From NCBI GenBank assembly GCA_013286315.1, contig JABDFX010000004.1, forward strand, positions 1 through 64,000: 64,000 bases of DNA. The letters run 5' to 3'. A model generated the notes under the pieces. That model saw nothing but the letters and a program-made list of their open reading frames with translations, was not told the DNA's origin and did no database searches. Both the position numbers and the translations under genes were made by a program. Every line of letters starts with the position of its first letter. Position 1 is the first letter of the stretch. Below, piece by piece: positions 17,726 through 28,045 of the stretch. Source of the stretch: Bacteroidota bacterium (GTDB taxonomy: Bacteria; Bacteroidota; Bacteroidia; Chitinophagales; Chitinophagaceae).

Positions 17726-19423
17726 TTAAGTGTTTGTAATCAGGTTTATCAGTTTAAGTATCTCCTTCTCTTTCGCCATGGCACTTTCCTGTATTTTTTT
17801 GCCCTCGGAAAGTATGGCGGCAATATCCTTATCTGATTCAGATCCGACAGCATTGATGCATACATTCAGATAGGCGCCGATAACCGCACCGCGGGCACAA
17901 ACGGCCCCGACGCCAGCGTCAGATTTTGAATTGGGATTTCCTTCGATGGCCATTGATTTCAAAATGTCCATGGATTGCAGGGAGACTTTCATGACCTGGA
18001 ATGGGACCTCAATGGCATGCATCGTGGCTTTTTTTATCGCTACTGTCCGGGATGCTTTTTCTGATTCTGTTGTTTTAGGAAGAGACCTGGCTTCCATAAT
18101 CCCTTCAAAGGCTTTGGTGTCTGCATCTACCAAAGAGAGTAATTCCTTTTTGTAGCCTGTTGCTTTTTCTGCCCAGTCACCAAAGGATTCCCAGTCTTTT
18201 TTTTGTGCAGACAAATTGGCGACCATCGCACCCAAACTCGCTCCCAGCGCACCGATATATGCAGCGACCGATCCACCACCCGGAGCCGGTGATTCGCTGG
18301 CGACCTCATCTGCAAAATCATTAAGTGAAAGTCGAAGGCGTTTTTCATCATCCTGTTCCTTTAATAAATATTCTATAACCCTTTCCTCCGGTTTAAAAGG
18401 AGCCAGTTCATTCAGACCCATTGTAATAATGGCGATCCGGATCAGTTCTTTTTCGGAAACACCTGCAGAACGTTTTTGTTTTTTTATAAAATATTTGCCT
18501 GCATCGATTAATGATTGCAGGGGAATCAATCCGACCAGTTCGCTGCCGGTAACCCGGATTCCCCGGGCTTCCGCTTTGCGGCAGACTTCATCAAAGGCAA
18601 TATGTAAAGGAGTAATGGAGATATTAGTGAGGTTCATCGAAATCTGTGCAATCCCATATTCCTTTATAAACCAACCAATGGCCTTCACTGATTTCAAAGA
18701 TCCCGGCACCATAATCGGCTGGCCTTTGTCATCTTTCACGATTTCTCCCGACACCGGGTCCCCTTCTCTTTTAATCCGTCCTGCTTCGCGCACATCAAAA
18801 GCAACACTATTGGCGCGACGTACGGAAGTTGTATTGAGGTTTACATTGTAAGCGATCAGGAAGTCACGCGCCCCAATCACCGTTGCACCTCTTTTTTCAT
18901 CGAATATTTCCGGACCAAAATCAGGTTTCCATTCCGGAGTTTTTATTTTTTCAAAAAATCCCTCATACTCACCCGCACGAATAACCGACAGATTATTCCG
19001 CAGCTTATTAGTTTGTGCCGCTTCATATAAATAAACAGGCAAAGTCAATTCCTTTCCAACCCGTTCTGCCAGTATATGCGCCCAGCGGACCGTTTCTTCC
19101 ATGGAAATGCCGGACACAGGTATCAGCGGACAAACATCGGTTGCCCCCATGCGGGGATGTTCGCCCGTGTGCTGCCGCATGTCAATGAGCTCGCCTGCTT
19201 TGCGTATGGCAAGGAAAGCCGCTTCCACAACGGCTTCCGGGGGTCCCACAAATGTTACCACGGTGCGATTGGTTGCCTTTCCGGGATCCACATTCAACAA
19301 CCTGACAGCTTCCACGGATTCAATTTCATTCGTAATAGCCTGAATGATCAATGGGTTTCTGCCTTCACTAAAGTTGGGAACGCATTCTAAAATGGGTGTC
19401 ATAGTCCTGAATTGAAATGCCAA
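17726..19423 (-). CDS. ftcD: Bifunctional glutamate formimidoyltransferase / formimidoyltetrahydrofolate cyclodeaminase
   Basis: N-terminal ECVPNFSEGRN...MGATDVCPLIPVSG formiminotransferase; C-terminal FADEVASESPAPGGGSVAAYIGALGASLGAMVANLS cyclodeaminase. Confidence 0.95.
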   Translation of the reverse strand: MAFQFRTMTPILECVPNFSEGRNPLIIQAITNEIESVEAVRLLNVDPGKATNRTVVTFVGPPEAVVEAAFLAIRKAGELIDMRQHTGEHPRMGATDVCPLIPVSGISMEETVRWAHILAERVGKELTLPVYLYEAAQTNKLRNNLSVIRAGEYEGFFEKIKTPEWKPDFGPEIFDEKRGATVIGARDFLIAYNVNLNTTSVRRANSVAFDVREAGRIKREGDPVSGEIVKDDKGQPIMVPGSLKSVKAIGWFIKEYGIAQISMNLTNISITPLHIAFDEVCRKAEARGIRVTGSELVGLIPLQSLIDAGKYFIKKQKRSAGVSEKELIRIAIITMGLNELAPFKPEERVIEYLLKEQDDEKRLRLSLNDFADEVASESPAPGGGSVAAYIGALGASLGAMVANLSAQKKDWESFGDWAEKATGYKKELLSLVDADTKAFEGIMEARSLPKTTESEKASRTVAIKKATMHAIEVPFQVMKVSLQSMDILKSMAIEGNPNSKSDAGVGAVCARGAVIGAYLNVCINAVGSESDKDIAAILSEGKKIQESAMAKEKEILKLINLITNT

Positions 19424-19480
19424 TGTTAAGGAAAGAAAATCAATCTGTTTCGGAAAGCTGTCTACATGTTCTGACGAAAT

Positions 19481-20737
19481 TCAAAATCCCAATGGACGAC
19501 CGCCGAGTATAATTTTGTCAATCAGATTGGTTCCGAATCGATACGGCAGATAGGCCAGCGAGGGAACTGGTGTTGTAATGATCAGGTTGGCTAATTTGCC
19601 AACCGTAATCGAACCAAGGGAATTTCCCATGCCCATCGCAAACGCACCATTTGTAGTCGCCCCATTCCAGGCCTCCTCAGGTAATAATTTCATTTGAATA
19701 CAGGCCAGTGATATTACCAGATTCATATTTCCTGTGGGAGAAGATCCGGGATTATAGTCGGACGCGAGTGCAATCGCCGCACCTGATTCCAGCAAATGCC
19801 TGGCAGGAGGAAACGGCATTCGAAGAAAAAAGGCAGCTGTCGGAAGCAAAGTGCATAATCCCTTCCACCCGGCATTTTTTATTTTTATCATATCATCCGA
19901 ATGCAACGTTTCCAGATGATCCATGGAAAGTACATTTAATTTAATTCCGGTGTCTATTCCACCGATGGAATGGATTTGATTTACATGCATTTTTGCCTGC
20001 AAACCATGGTGCATTCCGGCTCTAAGTACGGTTTCAGATTCTTCGGGACTAAAAAAACCTTTTTCGCAAAAAACATCTATATAGTCTGCAAGTTTCTCCT
20101 TTGCGATCACGGGTAACATTTCTTCGGTAATCATTTTAATGTAAGCTGCATGATCATCCCGGTATGCAAGGGGATACGTGTGCGCGCCGAGAAAAGTGGA
20201 TTTTATTTGTATGGAAGATTTTTCTTTTAGTTTCCGGATGACACGCAGCATTTTAAGTTCTCCGGCTACCGATAATCCATATCCGCTTTTTATTTCGACA
20301 GCTCCTGTACCCAATGCTGATATTTCTTCAAGCCTTTTCCAGGATATCCTGAAAAGTTCGTCTTCCGATATATCGTTTAATTTCCGGACACTGTTCAATA
20401 TGCCTCCACCCCTGGCATTAACTTCTTCATAGCTGAGTCCGCGGATTTTGTCAACAAATTCGTTTTCACGACTTCCTGCAAATACCAGATGGGTATGGCT
20501 ATCGCACCAGGAGGGCATTACTAACTTGTCACTGCAATCTATTTTTTCAGCAGGTTGATTCGGCAAAGCATTTTTCAGGTTCTCCATTTTGCCAAATCCG
20601 GCAATTTCATTTCCTTCAACAAGTAACCAGGCATTAGCGATAGATGGCAGCTCCGCCATTTCTGATCCATAAAGAGGCCCGGTATCTTCACGTACGTTAA
20701 CGAGTTGTTTGATATTTGTTAACAGAACAGCCTGCAT
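19481..20737 (-). CDS. hutI: Imidazolonepropionase
   Basis: MPSWCDSHTHLVFAGSRENEF...GGGILNSVR...SGYGLS...ALASDYNPGSSPTGNM. Confidence 0.97.
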   Translation of the reverse strand: MQAVLLTNIKQLVNVREDTGPLYGSEMAELPSIANAWLLVEGNEIAGFGKMENLKNALPNQPAEKIDCSDKLVMPSWCDSHTHLVFAGSRENEFVDKIRGLSYEEVNARGGGILNSVRKLNDISEDELFRISWKRLEEISALGTGAVEIKSGYGLSVAGELKMLRVIRKLKEKSSIQIKSTFLGAHTYPLAYRDDHAAYIKMITEEMLPVIAKEKLADYIDVFCEKGFFSPEESETVLRAGMHHGLQAKMHVNQIHSIGGIDTGIKLNVLSMDHLETLHSDDMIKIKNAGWKGLCTLLPTAAFFLRMPFPPARHLLESGAAIALASDYNPGSSPTGNMNLVISLACIQMKLLPEEAWNGATTNGAFAMGMGNSLGSITVGKLANLIITTPVPSLAYLPYRFGTNLIDKIILGGRPLGF

Positions 20738-22398
20738 TATAATCCGAGTTTAAAATCAGCCTTTGTTTTTTGCGCCAGTTCATAACCAGCGTCTGCGTGA
20801 CGGATCACACCCAGCCCCGGATCATTTCTTAGTACTCTTGAAAGACGTATCGCCGCCGCATCTGTTCCATCGGCCACGATCACCATACCGGCATGAATAC
20901 TGTATCCCATACCCACTCCGCCCCCATGATGCAGACTCACCCAGCTGGCGCCTCCGGCGGTATTGACTAGTGCGTTCAATATAGGCCAGTCGGCCACAGC
21001 ATCGCTGCCATCCAGCATTGCTTCTGTTTCACGGTTTGGCGAAGCCACGGAACCTGTATCCAGGTGATCACGGCCAATCACGATGGGTGCATTTACTTTT
21101 TTCGTACGAACAAGTTCATTGAAAGCCAGTCCGGCTTTTTCTCTTTCTCCCTGGCCAAGCCAGCAGATCCGGGCAGGTAATCCCTGGAATGCAATTTTTT
21201 CTTTCGCCAGCTTTAACCAGCGTTGCATAGAATGATTTTGGGGAAATAATCTGACCATCAATTCGTCTGTTACAGCGATATCCTGGGGGTTTCCACTCAG
21301 AGCCGCCCAGCGAAAAGGGCCCTTCCCCTCACAAAACAGCGGACGAATATATGCCGGAACGAAACCGGGAAAATCAAATGCATTCTGAAGCCCTCTTTCG
21401 TGTGCACGTGCCCGTAAGTTGTTCCCATAATCAAACGTGACCGCACCTTTTTTTTGCAGTTGGAGCATTTTTTCAACATGCAATTTCATGGAGTCATATG
21501 CCAGCTCAAGGTATTTATCGGGATTAGACTCCCGTAAAATCTTCGCAGCTTCCAAAGAAACCTGATGTGGCCAGTACCCGATAAGCGGATCATGGGCAGA
21601 TGTCTGATCAGTCAACGTGTCGGGAATAATATTTCTTTCCAATAGTCTCTCGAGCAGATCTACGGCATTGCAATGAACTCCAATAGAAAGGGCCCTTTTA
21701 TTTTTTTTTGCTTCCAGTGCCCGATCGATGGCTTCATTCAGATCCTGTACGGCAAGATCCAGATATTTTGTTTCGATTCTTTTTTCGATCCGCCACCATT
21801 CAACTTCAGCTATCAGTGCTACACCCTCATTCATTGTGATGGCCAGGGGTTGTGCGCCGCCCATTCCACCCAGACCCGCAGTAACATTCAGTGTGCCGCG
21901 AAGGGTTCCATGGAAATGTTTATCAGCCGCGGCAGCGTACGTTTCATATGTTCCCTGTACAATTCCCTGCGAACCGATATAGATCCATGATCCCGCGGTC
22001 ATCTGACCATACATCATCAATCCTTTTTTTTCGAGTTCATCGAAATGTTCCCATGTCGCCCATTTGGGAACCAATTGAGAATTGGATATAAGCACCCTGG
22101 GAGCATCCGGATGCGTTTTCATCCGGGCCACCGGCTTACCACTCTGTATCAGGAGCGTTTCGTCGTTCTCAAGAATTCTAAGATTCGCCAGGATATCATC
22201 CAGCGCCTGGAAATTCCGGGCGGCCTTTCCCCTTCCTCCGTATACAATCAACTCATCGGGACGTTCAGCCACTTCGGGATCAAGATTATTCAAAAGCATC
22301 CGATAGGCTGCTTCCTGAATCCACCCCTTGCAATTCAATGCCGATCCGGTGGGTGTTTTATATTTCGCCGGATCATATCTGGTTATTGTCTGCTGCAT
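20737..22398 (-). CDS. hutU: Urocanate hydratase
   Basis: 553 aa; [53 protein letters not shown]. Confidence 0.98.
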   Translation of the reverse strand: MQQTITRYDPAKYKTPTGSALNCKGWIQEAAYRMLLNNLDPEVAERPDELIVYGGRGKAARNFQALDDILANLRILENDETLLIQSGKPVARMKTHPDAPRVLISNSQLVPKWATWEHFDELEKKGLMMYGQMTAGSWIYIGSQGIVQGTYETYAAAADKHFHGTLRGTLNVTAGLGGMGGAQPLAITMNEGVALIAEVEWWRIEKRIETKYLDLAVQDLNEAIDRALEAKKNKRALSIGVHCNAVDLLERLLERNIIPDTLTDQTSAHDPLIGYWPHQVSLEAAKILRESNPDKYLELAYDSMKLHVEKMLQLQKKGAVTFDYGNNLRARAHERGLQNAFDFPGFVPAYIRPLFCEGKGPFRWAALSGNPQDIAVTDELMVRLFPQNHSMQRWLKLAKEKIAFQGLPARICWLGQGEREKAGLAFNELVRTKKVNAPIVIGRDHLDTGSVASPNRETEAMLDGSDAVADWPILNALVNTAGGASWVSLHHGGGVGMGYSIHAGMVIVADGTDAAAIRLSRVLRNDPGLGVIRHADAGYELAQKTKADFKLGL

Positions 22399-22559
22399 AT
22401 TTATAAGATTAAAGTGCTGCTGAATGGATCTCCTTTTCCTGATTCAGATCTGATTCATTATAAAAGGTCGGGATCAAATTTAACAATGAATCATCGTAGT
22501 GGCATCGGAGTCTCCGGTCACGCTCCGAAATAAATTGGAAACTAAGTCCTATTGGAATA

Positions 22560-24125
22560 TTAATTCAGCGAAAATTCTCCATAATTCTGATTGAGGTCGG
22601 TTCCCTGAGAACCGGCAAAATCATTTACTGCACGAATAAAACTAAAGGATTCGATCATGGATTTTATTTTCCTGATGTCATCCGCAAATATCCTGTCCTC
22701 ATTGGCGAATTTAACCTGCTGCCGTACAAAATCATGCGCATGTTCCAGGATTGAGCTGCTCTTCAGGGGCCGCCTGAACTCTATGGCCTGGCAGGCTGTC
22801 AGCAGTTCAATTGCCAGTATATATTCCAGATTCTCCAGGACCATTTCCAATTTGCGACCACTGATGCTTCCCATACTTACATGATCCTCCTGTCCGAGGG
22901 ATGTTGGGATACTGTCTGCACTGGCAGGAAAACACAGTGTTTTATTTTCTGTTACCAACGCCGCCGTAGTGTATTGGGGAATCATAAATCCGCTGTTTAG
23001 TCCCACATCCTTCATAAGTAAAAGCGGAAGACCCCATTTTCCTTCCAGTAATAAATAACACCGGCGATCCGATATGTTGCCGGCTTCGGATGCAGCGATG
23101 GTAGCATAGTCCAGGGGAATGGCCAGCGGCTGTCCATGAAAATTCCCGCCGCTGATCGTATCATCGGCTGAAAAAATCAGGGGGTTATCCGTAACGGAGT
23201 TCAGCTCTATATGCGTAAGTTCTTTCAGGTGCAGCCAGGCATTCCGGCTCGCTCCATGCACTTGCGGCATACATCGCAGGGAATAAGGATCCTGAATACG
23301 CCCGCAATCGACATGACTTTGCATGATTTCTGATCCGGATAATAACATGCGCAGACGTTGGGCGACCAGCTGATTTCCTTTGTACGGCCTGAGCGCGTGC
23401 AGTCTTTCATCAAAGGGCGATTTGGTTCCCGTCAATGCTTCGAGACTCATCGCTCCGATCAGATCGGCGGATTCCAGACAGAAGTGCATTCTTTGTAAAT
23501 TGGCAACGGCATAGGCAAGAATAAACTGGGTGCCGTTGATTAAGGCAAGACCCTCTTTCGGACCAAGTTGCAATGGTTCAAGTCCCCGCTCTGACAGGAT
23601 ATCAGCGCTTGCAAATATTTTTCCGTTTATCCACACTTCGCCTAAACCAATGAGTGGAAGAAAAAGATGGGCCAGCGGAGCAAGGTCGCCAGAAGCCCCG
23701 ACGGAGCCCTTTTCAGGAACCACAGGACAGATATTCTGATCTATAAACCAGCATATCCTTTCGAGAGTTTCAACCCGCACGCCTGAAAAACCCTGTGCCA
23801 GAGAATGCACTTTGGTGATCATCATGATCTTTGACAGGTACGGACTGATCGGATTCCCCACACCTACGCTATGACTTTGTAATATTTTATGCTGAAGGGT
23901 TCTTGTGTCTTCGGCTGAAATATGCGTATTGGCCAAAACTCCAAAACCAGTATTTATACCATATACCGTTTTATTATCCGAAACAATATCAGACACATAT
24001 TGCTGGCTTCTCCGGATTTTGATAAGCGTTTCTTCTGACAGGATGCCCCGGATAGTTCCTTGAGCCAGTTCTATGACTTTTGATGTACTCAGCGTTTCAT
24101 TCCCATACCGAAATTCCTTATTCAT
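22560..24125 (-). CDS. hutH: Histidine ammonia-lyase (start revised to MNKEFRYGNETL)
   Basis: GSVGASGDLAPLAHL MIO motif; upstream extension in the ORF track is not homologous-looking and overlaps a hairpin. Confidence 0.96.
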   Translation of the reverse strand: MNKEFRYGNETLSTSKVIELAQGTIRGILSEETLIKIRRSQQYVSDIVSDNKTVYGINTGFGVLANTHISAEDTRTLQHKILQSHSVGVGNPISPYLSKIMMITKVHSLAQGFSGVRVETLERICWFIDQNICPVVPEKGSVGASGDLAPLAHLFLPLIGLGEVWINGKIFASADILSERGLEPLQLGPKEGLALINGTQFILAYAVANLQRMHFCLESADLIGAMSLEALTGTKSPFDERLHALRPYKGNQLVAQRLRMLLSGSEIMQSHVDCGRIQDPYSLRCMPQVHGASRNAWLHLKELTHIELNSVTDNPLIFSADDTISGGNFHGQPLAIPLDYATIAASEAGNISDRRCYLLLEGKWGLPLLLMKDVGLNSGFMIPQYTTAALVTENKTLCFPASADSIPTSLGQEDHVSMGSISGRKLEMVLENLEYILAIELLTACQAIEFRRPLKSSSILEHAHDFVRQQVKFANEDRIFADDIRKIKSMIESFSFIRAVNDFAGSQGTDLNQNYGEFSLN

Positions 24126-24190
24126 TGAATATGATTCATTTATTATACGAAAACTAATCAACCGGAAAATTAGGTGATATATCAAAGAAA

Positions 24191-24216
24191 TAAAAAACCC
24201 GGTTAAAAAACCGGGT
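24191..24216 (-). terminator. Rho-independent terminator for the 24227-25003 gene
   Basis: Minus strand ACCCGG-TTTTTTAA-CCGGGT followed by TTTTTT. Confidence 0.8.
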
Positions 24217-24226
24217 CTCAAATTTA

Positions 24227-25003
24227 TTAACCGTGGTGTTTATATATCTCATAAACGACCACCAGTTTGGGTCGTTTGGTTGGGTCTGCTACCTTACAGC
24301 TCGCGAAAGACAGACTGCGGTAAATTTCTTCATCCTGTCCCTCCAGCGAAAATCCATAATTATTGTTGTTTAATAAATCATCCACCAGTTTGGTGATATC
24401 TAAATTAAGGACGTTATAGTTCCAAACAGATATAGAGGCAGGAACTGCCATTTCATTGATATCAGTTGAAGTCGGTTTGTTATTCCAAGTAACGGAATCC
24501 GGGTTCCAGTCTGTCGTAAGTCGTTTTATCCAGGCCGAATTATCAGTTCCAGTCGAATTACCCTGGGGTGCGGCAGTTCCTACACTTATTCCATATAATG
24601 AAAGTTTGGCGGACAAAATGGTAGCACTGTCCGGCATTCCATCCAATCCTATAAATTTAAGATATGTTCTGCCTATCCCGGTACCCCCGCCCTGCGCAGC
24701 ATAGGTCCAGGTACCCGCGTATACATCAGGATTTGAATTTAGATTCAGGGCAGCATAAAGATCACTCGTAACAATTGTATTCTGTCCTTCATCCGGACCT
24801 GGTTGCAGAGTGAGTGTAATAGTCAGTGTATCACCGTGATATAATGTATCCGTTTTATTTAGAGTGTCTGTTTTGAGTATGGTAACAGTGTCTATTTTAT
24901 GCAGGGTTACTGTATCGTGGATCGTTTGTATAGATTTTGTGCAGTTCGTCATGCTGAACATGATGAGCATACCGCAGCATACAAATACAATGAGGGGTTT
25001 CAT
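24227..25003 (-). CDS. DNRLRE-domain-like lipoprotein/secreted protein
   Basis: Signal peptide with FSMTNCTKS; AGTWTYAAQGGGTGIGRTYLKFIGLDGMPDSATILSAKLSLYG...TTDWNPDSVTWNNKP. Confidence 0.75.
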   Translation of the reverse strand: MKPLIVFVCCGMLIMFSMTNCTKSIQTIHDTVTLHKIDTVTILKTDTLNKTDTLYHGDTLTITLTLQPGPDEGQNTIVTSDLYAALNLNSNPDVYAGTWTYAAQGGGTGIGRTYLKFIGLDGMPDSATILSAKLSLYGISVGTAAPQGNSTGTDNSAWIKRLTTDWNPDSVTWNNKPTSTDINEMAVPASISVWNYNVLNLDITKLVDDLLNNNNYGFSLEGQDEEIYRSLSFASCKVADPTKRPKLVVVYEIYKHHG

Positions 25004-25107
25004 ACTGGAATTTTTAAGGGATCCAGGGTAAAAATATAGTTATAAACCTGAATTTCAAATAAACCATAGCCCCTATTAAACGATCAATTGGATGAAATGT
25101 TATTCAT

Positions 25108-26115
25108 TTACAAGGCTTTATAAAAATATGGCTTATTCGAAAGGATCCGGGGGGTTTTTGACCAAATATATACCATGTTCCGGCTGAATCCTGCCCATTC
25201 ACTGTAGCTGTAAGTTCTAGTACATTTAGGACGAAAAAAGGACATCAAAATCCCAACAAAAAATACCGGTATCGTCAGACTATAAATGCACAAATCAAAT
25301 AAAAACCAGAATAATCCATATTGTTTTCTTATCCTGACCAGATTCGAAAGAATTATCTGTTTCCCTTTTTTATCGAATAAATTGTAATATCCCTTACCGG
25401 CAGAAGAAAACGCTTCATTGGAAGAAATGCCCTGCAGATGAAATACTTTTACATTGCCAAATATGCAAAGTTTTCCAACCTTCTTTAATCTCGCACACCA
25501 TTCTGCTTCCTCTGCATATAGAAAGAAATCTTCATCCATCAGGCCCGCCCTCCGGATCGCTGATTGCTTTACCATCAGGAATGCCCCATTAATCCAATCC
25601 ACTTCGATCAACGAATCTGAATCGGCGACATGAGGCACTTTTACCGAAAATAGATTTCCAAGTGCTTTTATGAACTTCCCTGTATATGGCAAAGGAAGAA
25701 GGTAATTCAGTCCCCCAGGCACAAAGTAGTTGCCGGAAATCTGGGGGGAAGAATCTTCATTTAGCAGCTGTACCCCGCAGGCTACATAATCTGAAGCACT
25801 GAATTGCCGGTAAGTGTCGTCCAAAGCATTTACGGGTATAATTGTGTCGGGATTCAATATCAAAACGATTTCTGCCCCAGACTGCCGAATACCTTCATTA
25901 TTGGCTCGTGCAAATCCGGCATTGTAATGCATATCTACCCACCTAATGGCGGGAAATTCAGAAAGCATTGGATTGGGTATACCCGATACGTCATCATTAT
26001 TGACGATAATGATTTCAAATGAAATAGAAGGTTTGGATGTATAAATGGAACGGAGACAATCACGGATCAGATCCAGACTTTTATAATTAATAATGATGAT
26101 GGATAAATTAACCAC
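25108..26115 (-). CDS. Family 2 glycosyltransferase
   Basis: LSIIIINYKSLDLIRDCLRSIY...EIIIVNNDD...LILNPDT...DWINGAFLMVKQSAIRRAGLMDEDFFLYAEEAEWCARL. Confidence 0.93.
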   Translation of the reverse strand: MVNLSIIIINYKSLDLIRDCLRSIYTSKPSISFEIIIVNNDDVSGIPNPMLSEFPAIRWVDMHYNAGFARANNEGIRQSGAEIVLILNPDTIIPVNALDDTYRQFSASDYVACGVQLLNEDSSPQISGNYFVPGGLNYLLPLPYTGKFIKALGNLFSVKVPHVADSDSLIEVDWINGAFLMVKQSAIRRAGLMDEDFFLYAEEAEWCARLKKVGKLCIFGNVKVFHLQGISSNEAFSSAGKGYYNLFDKKGKQIILSNLVRIRKQYGLFWFLFDLCIYSLTIPVFFVGILMSFFRPKCTRTYSYSEWAGFSRNMVYIWSKTPRILSNKPYFYKAL

Positions 26116-27067
26116 GGCTTAATTTGGCGTAATGAATGGCATAATGTACGGTCATAAAGAACTTCGAAAAAATACCGGTCTTTAAAACTGCCTTTGGTAT
26201 GGAAAACTGAAATCTGATCATGGATTCAATAACGGCCGGGATTGGGCCCTGATATCCTGATTCTCTGATCTGATGTACCGATCGGATTTTTAAATTCCTC
26301 ACAAATCTCCAGTAAGCGTCATATACAGTGATATTCTGAAGGCTCTGAACACCTATCTTATTTAAAACGTACAGATTTTCCGGAATTTCCACCCGTGGAT
26401 TTCTAAATACCTGTTTGGTCACCTGTTCTTCTCCCAAACCAACAGCAATCAGGGTTTCAGCGATCAGCCGGGGTTTGGAAATCTGAAGATAACGGATATA
26501 GAAATCAACATCCACCAGCCATTTCAGGGAGGAGTCGTAAAAAATACCGGGAATATTTTTATGCAAAACGACACTCGGTGGCCCGATCCGGTTGCTGGAC
26601 AGCAAGGTTTTCGGGTCCCGCTCCAGTTTTTTTTGCCATTTCCTGGTCAATTGGACTTTTGCGCCCGGATTTCCGCCATTATCCAGGAAAACATTCGTGT
26701 ACTCAGAAAAAAAGAAATGTCCGGCTGGAATTTGTGCCGCCGCCGTCGCAAAAACTTTCAGAGCTTCCGGATTCAGAAACCAATCGTCGTCGTGCATGAG
26801 CTTGATCCATCCCCCGCCTGCCCTGCGCATACTCTCGTTCCAGTTTTCAGGGGTACCTAACGTCTTTTCATTCTTAAAATAGCGGATAACGCCTGAAATG
26901 GGGTGTGACCGGCATAAATCCCAAACTTCGTTGTCCGGACTGTCATCCGTAACAACTACTTCAAACTGGCGGTATGTCTGGTGTTCTATTGAGTCCAGCA
27001 GTCGTTTGAGAAAGGAAACCCTTTTAAAAGCCGGTATACAAATAGAAATAAAGACCTCCTCTTCCAT
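26108..27067 (-). CDS. Family 2 glycosyltransferase
   Basis: ISICIPAFKRVSFLKRLLDSIEHQTYRQFEVVVTDDS...GGWIKLMHDDDWF. Confidence 0.93.
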   Translation of the reverse strand: MEEEVFISICIPAFKRVSFLKRLLDSIEHQTYRQFEVVVTDDSPDNEVWDLCRSHPISGVIRYFKNEKTLGTPENWNESMRRAGGGWIKLMHDDDWFLNPEALKVFATAAAQIPAGHFFFSEYTNVFLDNGGNPGAKVQLTRKWQKKLERDPKTLLSSNRIGPPSVVLHKNIPGIFYDSSLKWLVDVDFYIRYLQISKPRLIAETLIAVGLGEEQVTKQVFRNPRVEIPENLYVLNKIGVQSLQNITVYDAYWRFVRNLKIRSVHQIRESGYQGPIPAVIESMIRFQFSIPKAVLKTGIFSKFFMTVHYAIHYAKLSRG

Positions 27068-27168
27068 CCGGCAAAAATAGGTTCATGTGGATAAATGATC
27101 TGTAAATTAATATTCCATTACCAATTTATAGCACGAAAATTGATTCTAAGAATTCAATTCTTCCCATT

Positions 27169-27441
27169 ATGCTTGTACAATTCAACCGTAATATTCAGTT
27201 TACAAAACTTATAAAGGCTGAAGGCCATTTAAGGGAGTTTAACTTTAGAAAAGTAAACGGCCTCATGGAAGAGTTATTTACAGTGGACGTCAGCGACGAC
27301 CGGGGAAACCGAATTATGTTCAAGATGCGCAAAGAGGGCAATGAATGGTTTATCACCACAGATAATCCCATCCCGGACTGGGTTAAGACCTACAGCAGCC
27401 GTTATAAAGAAGCTATCGAGGAAGAATTGAAAGTTTCCTGA
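27169..27441 (+). CDS. Conserved hypothetical protein
   Basis: 90 aa ORF, plausible start, no strong family recognised. Confidence 0.6.
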   Translation: MLVQFNRNIQFTKLIKAEGHLREFNFRKVNGLMEELFTVDVSDDRGNRIMFKMRKEGNEWFITTDNPIPDWVKTYSSRYKEAIEEELKVS

Positions 27442-27475
27442 CCCCTGTTTTCTCTTATATTTACAGGGAAGAGCT

Positions 27476-27997
27476 TTGATCTGCATGGTTGAAATTTCCA
27501 CCACCATACTTCAATTTGCGGAAAAAGGAGAAAAGACCGGATGGTCTTATGTCTGCATTCCTTCGGACGTCGCGGAAAAATTAAAGCCCGGTTTCAAAAA
27601 ATCATTTCGTGTTAAAGGGAAACTGGACAATTACCCGATTGCCCGACAGGCACTTCTTCCAATGGGTAATGGTGAATTTATTTTACCGTTGAAAGCAGCC
27701 GTCAGGAAAGCCATTCATAAAAATAAAGGCGCGATGGTAAAACTAATACTGGAGGAAGATAACAGAGCATTAAAAGTTTCAGCCGAACTACTGGAATGTC
27801 TTTCAGATTCACCGAAGGCAGAAAAAAAATTCAAATCCTTACCCGTCTCTCATCAGATGTATTACAGTAACTGGATTGAATCGGCCAGGACAATCGGCAC
27901 GAAAGCCAAAAGAATCGGACTTACGATTGTTGCGATGGAAAAAAATCTGACGTATGGAGAGATGCTGAAAATGAATGCACAATCTGTTAATAAGTAA
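27476..27997 (+). CDS. DUF1905 / YdeI-OmpD-associated domain protein
   Basis: GWSYVCIPSDVAEKLKPG...RVKGKLDN...LPMGNGEFILPLKAAVRKAI...YSNWIESARTIGTKAKRI. Confidence 0.8.
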   Translation: MICMVEISTTILQFAEKGEKTGWSYVCIPSDVAEKLKPGFKKSFRVKGKLDNYPIARQALLPMGNGEFILPLKAAVRKAIHKNKGAMVKLILEEDNRALKVSAELLECLSDSPKAEKKFKSLPVSHQMYYSNWIESARTIGTKAKRIGLTIVAMEKNLTYGEMLKMNAQSVNK

Positions 27998-28045
27998 GTT
28001 CTTGTAAGTATGCTTATAAACTATTAAATTTGATTAGATGCGTCG

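Noticed and set aside
18216-18851. 211-aa plus-strand ORF opposite ftcD
   Set aside because: Antisense to a strongly supported conserved gene, no recognisable domain; explained by codon bias.
22045-22533. 162-aa plus-strand ORF opposite hutU
   Set aside because: Antisense shadow of a conserved gene.
24126-24221. N-terminal extension of hutH in the ORF track
   Set aside because: Overlaps a terminator-like hairpin; the MNKEFRYGNETL start fits the family better.
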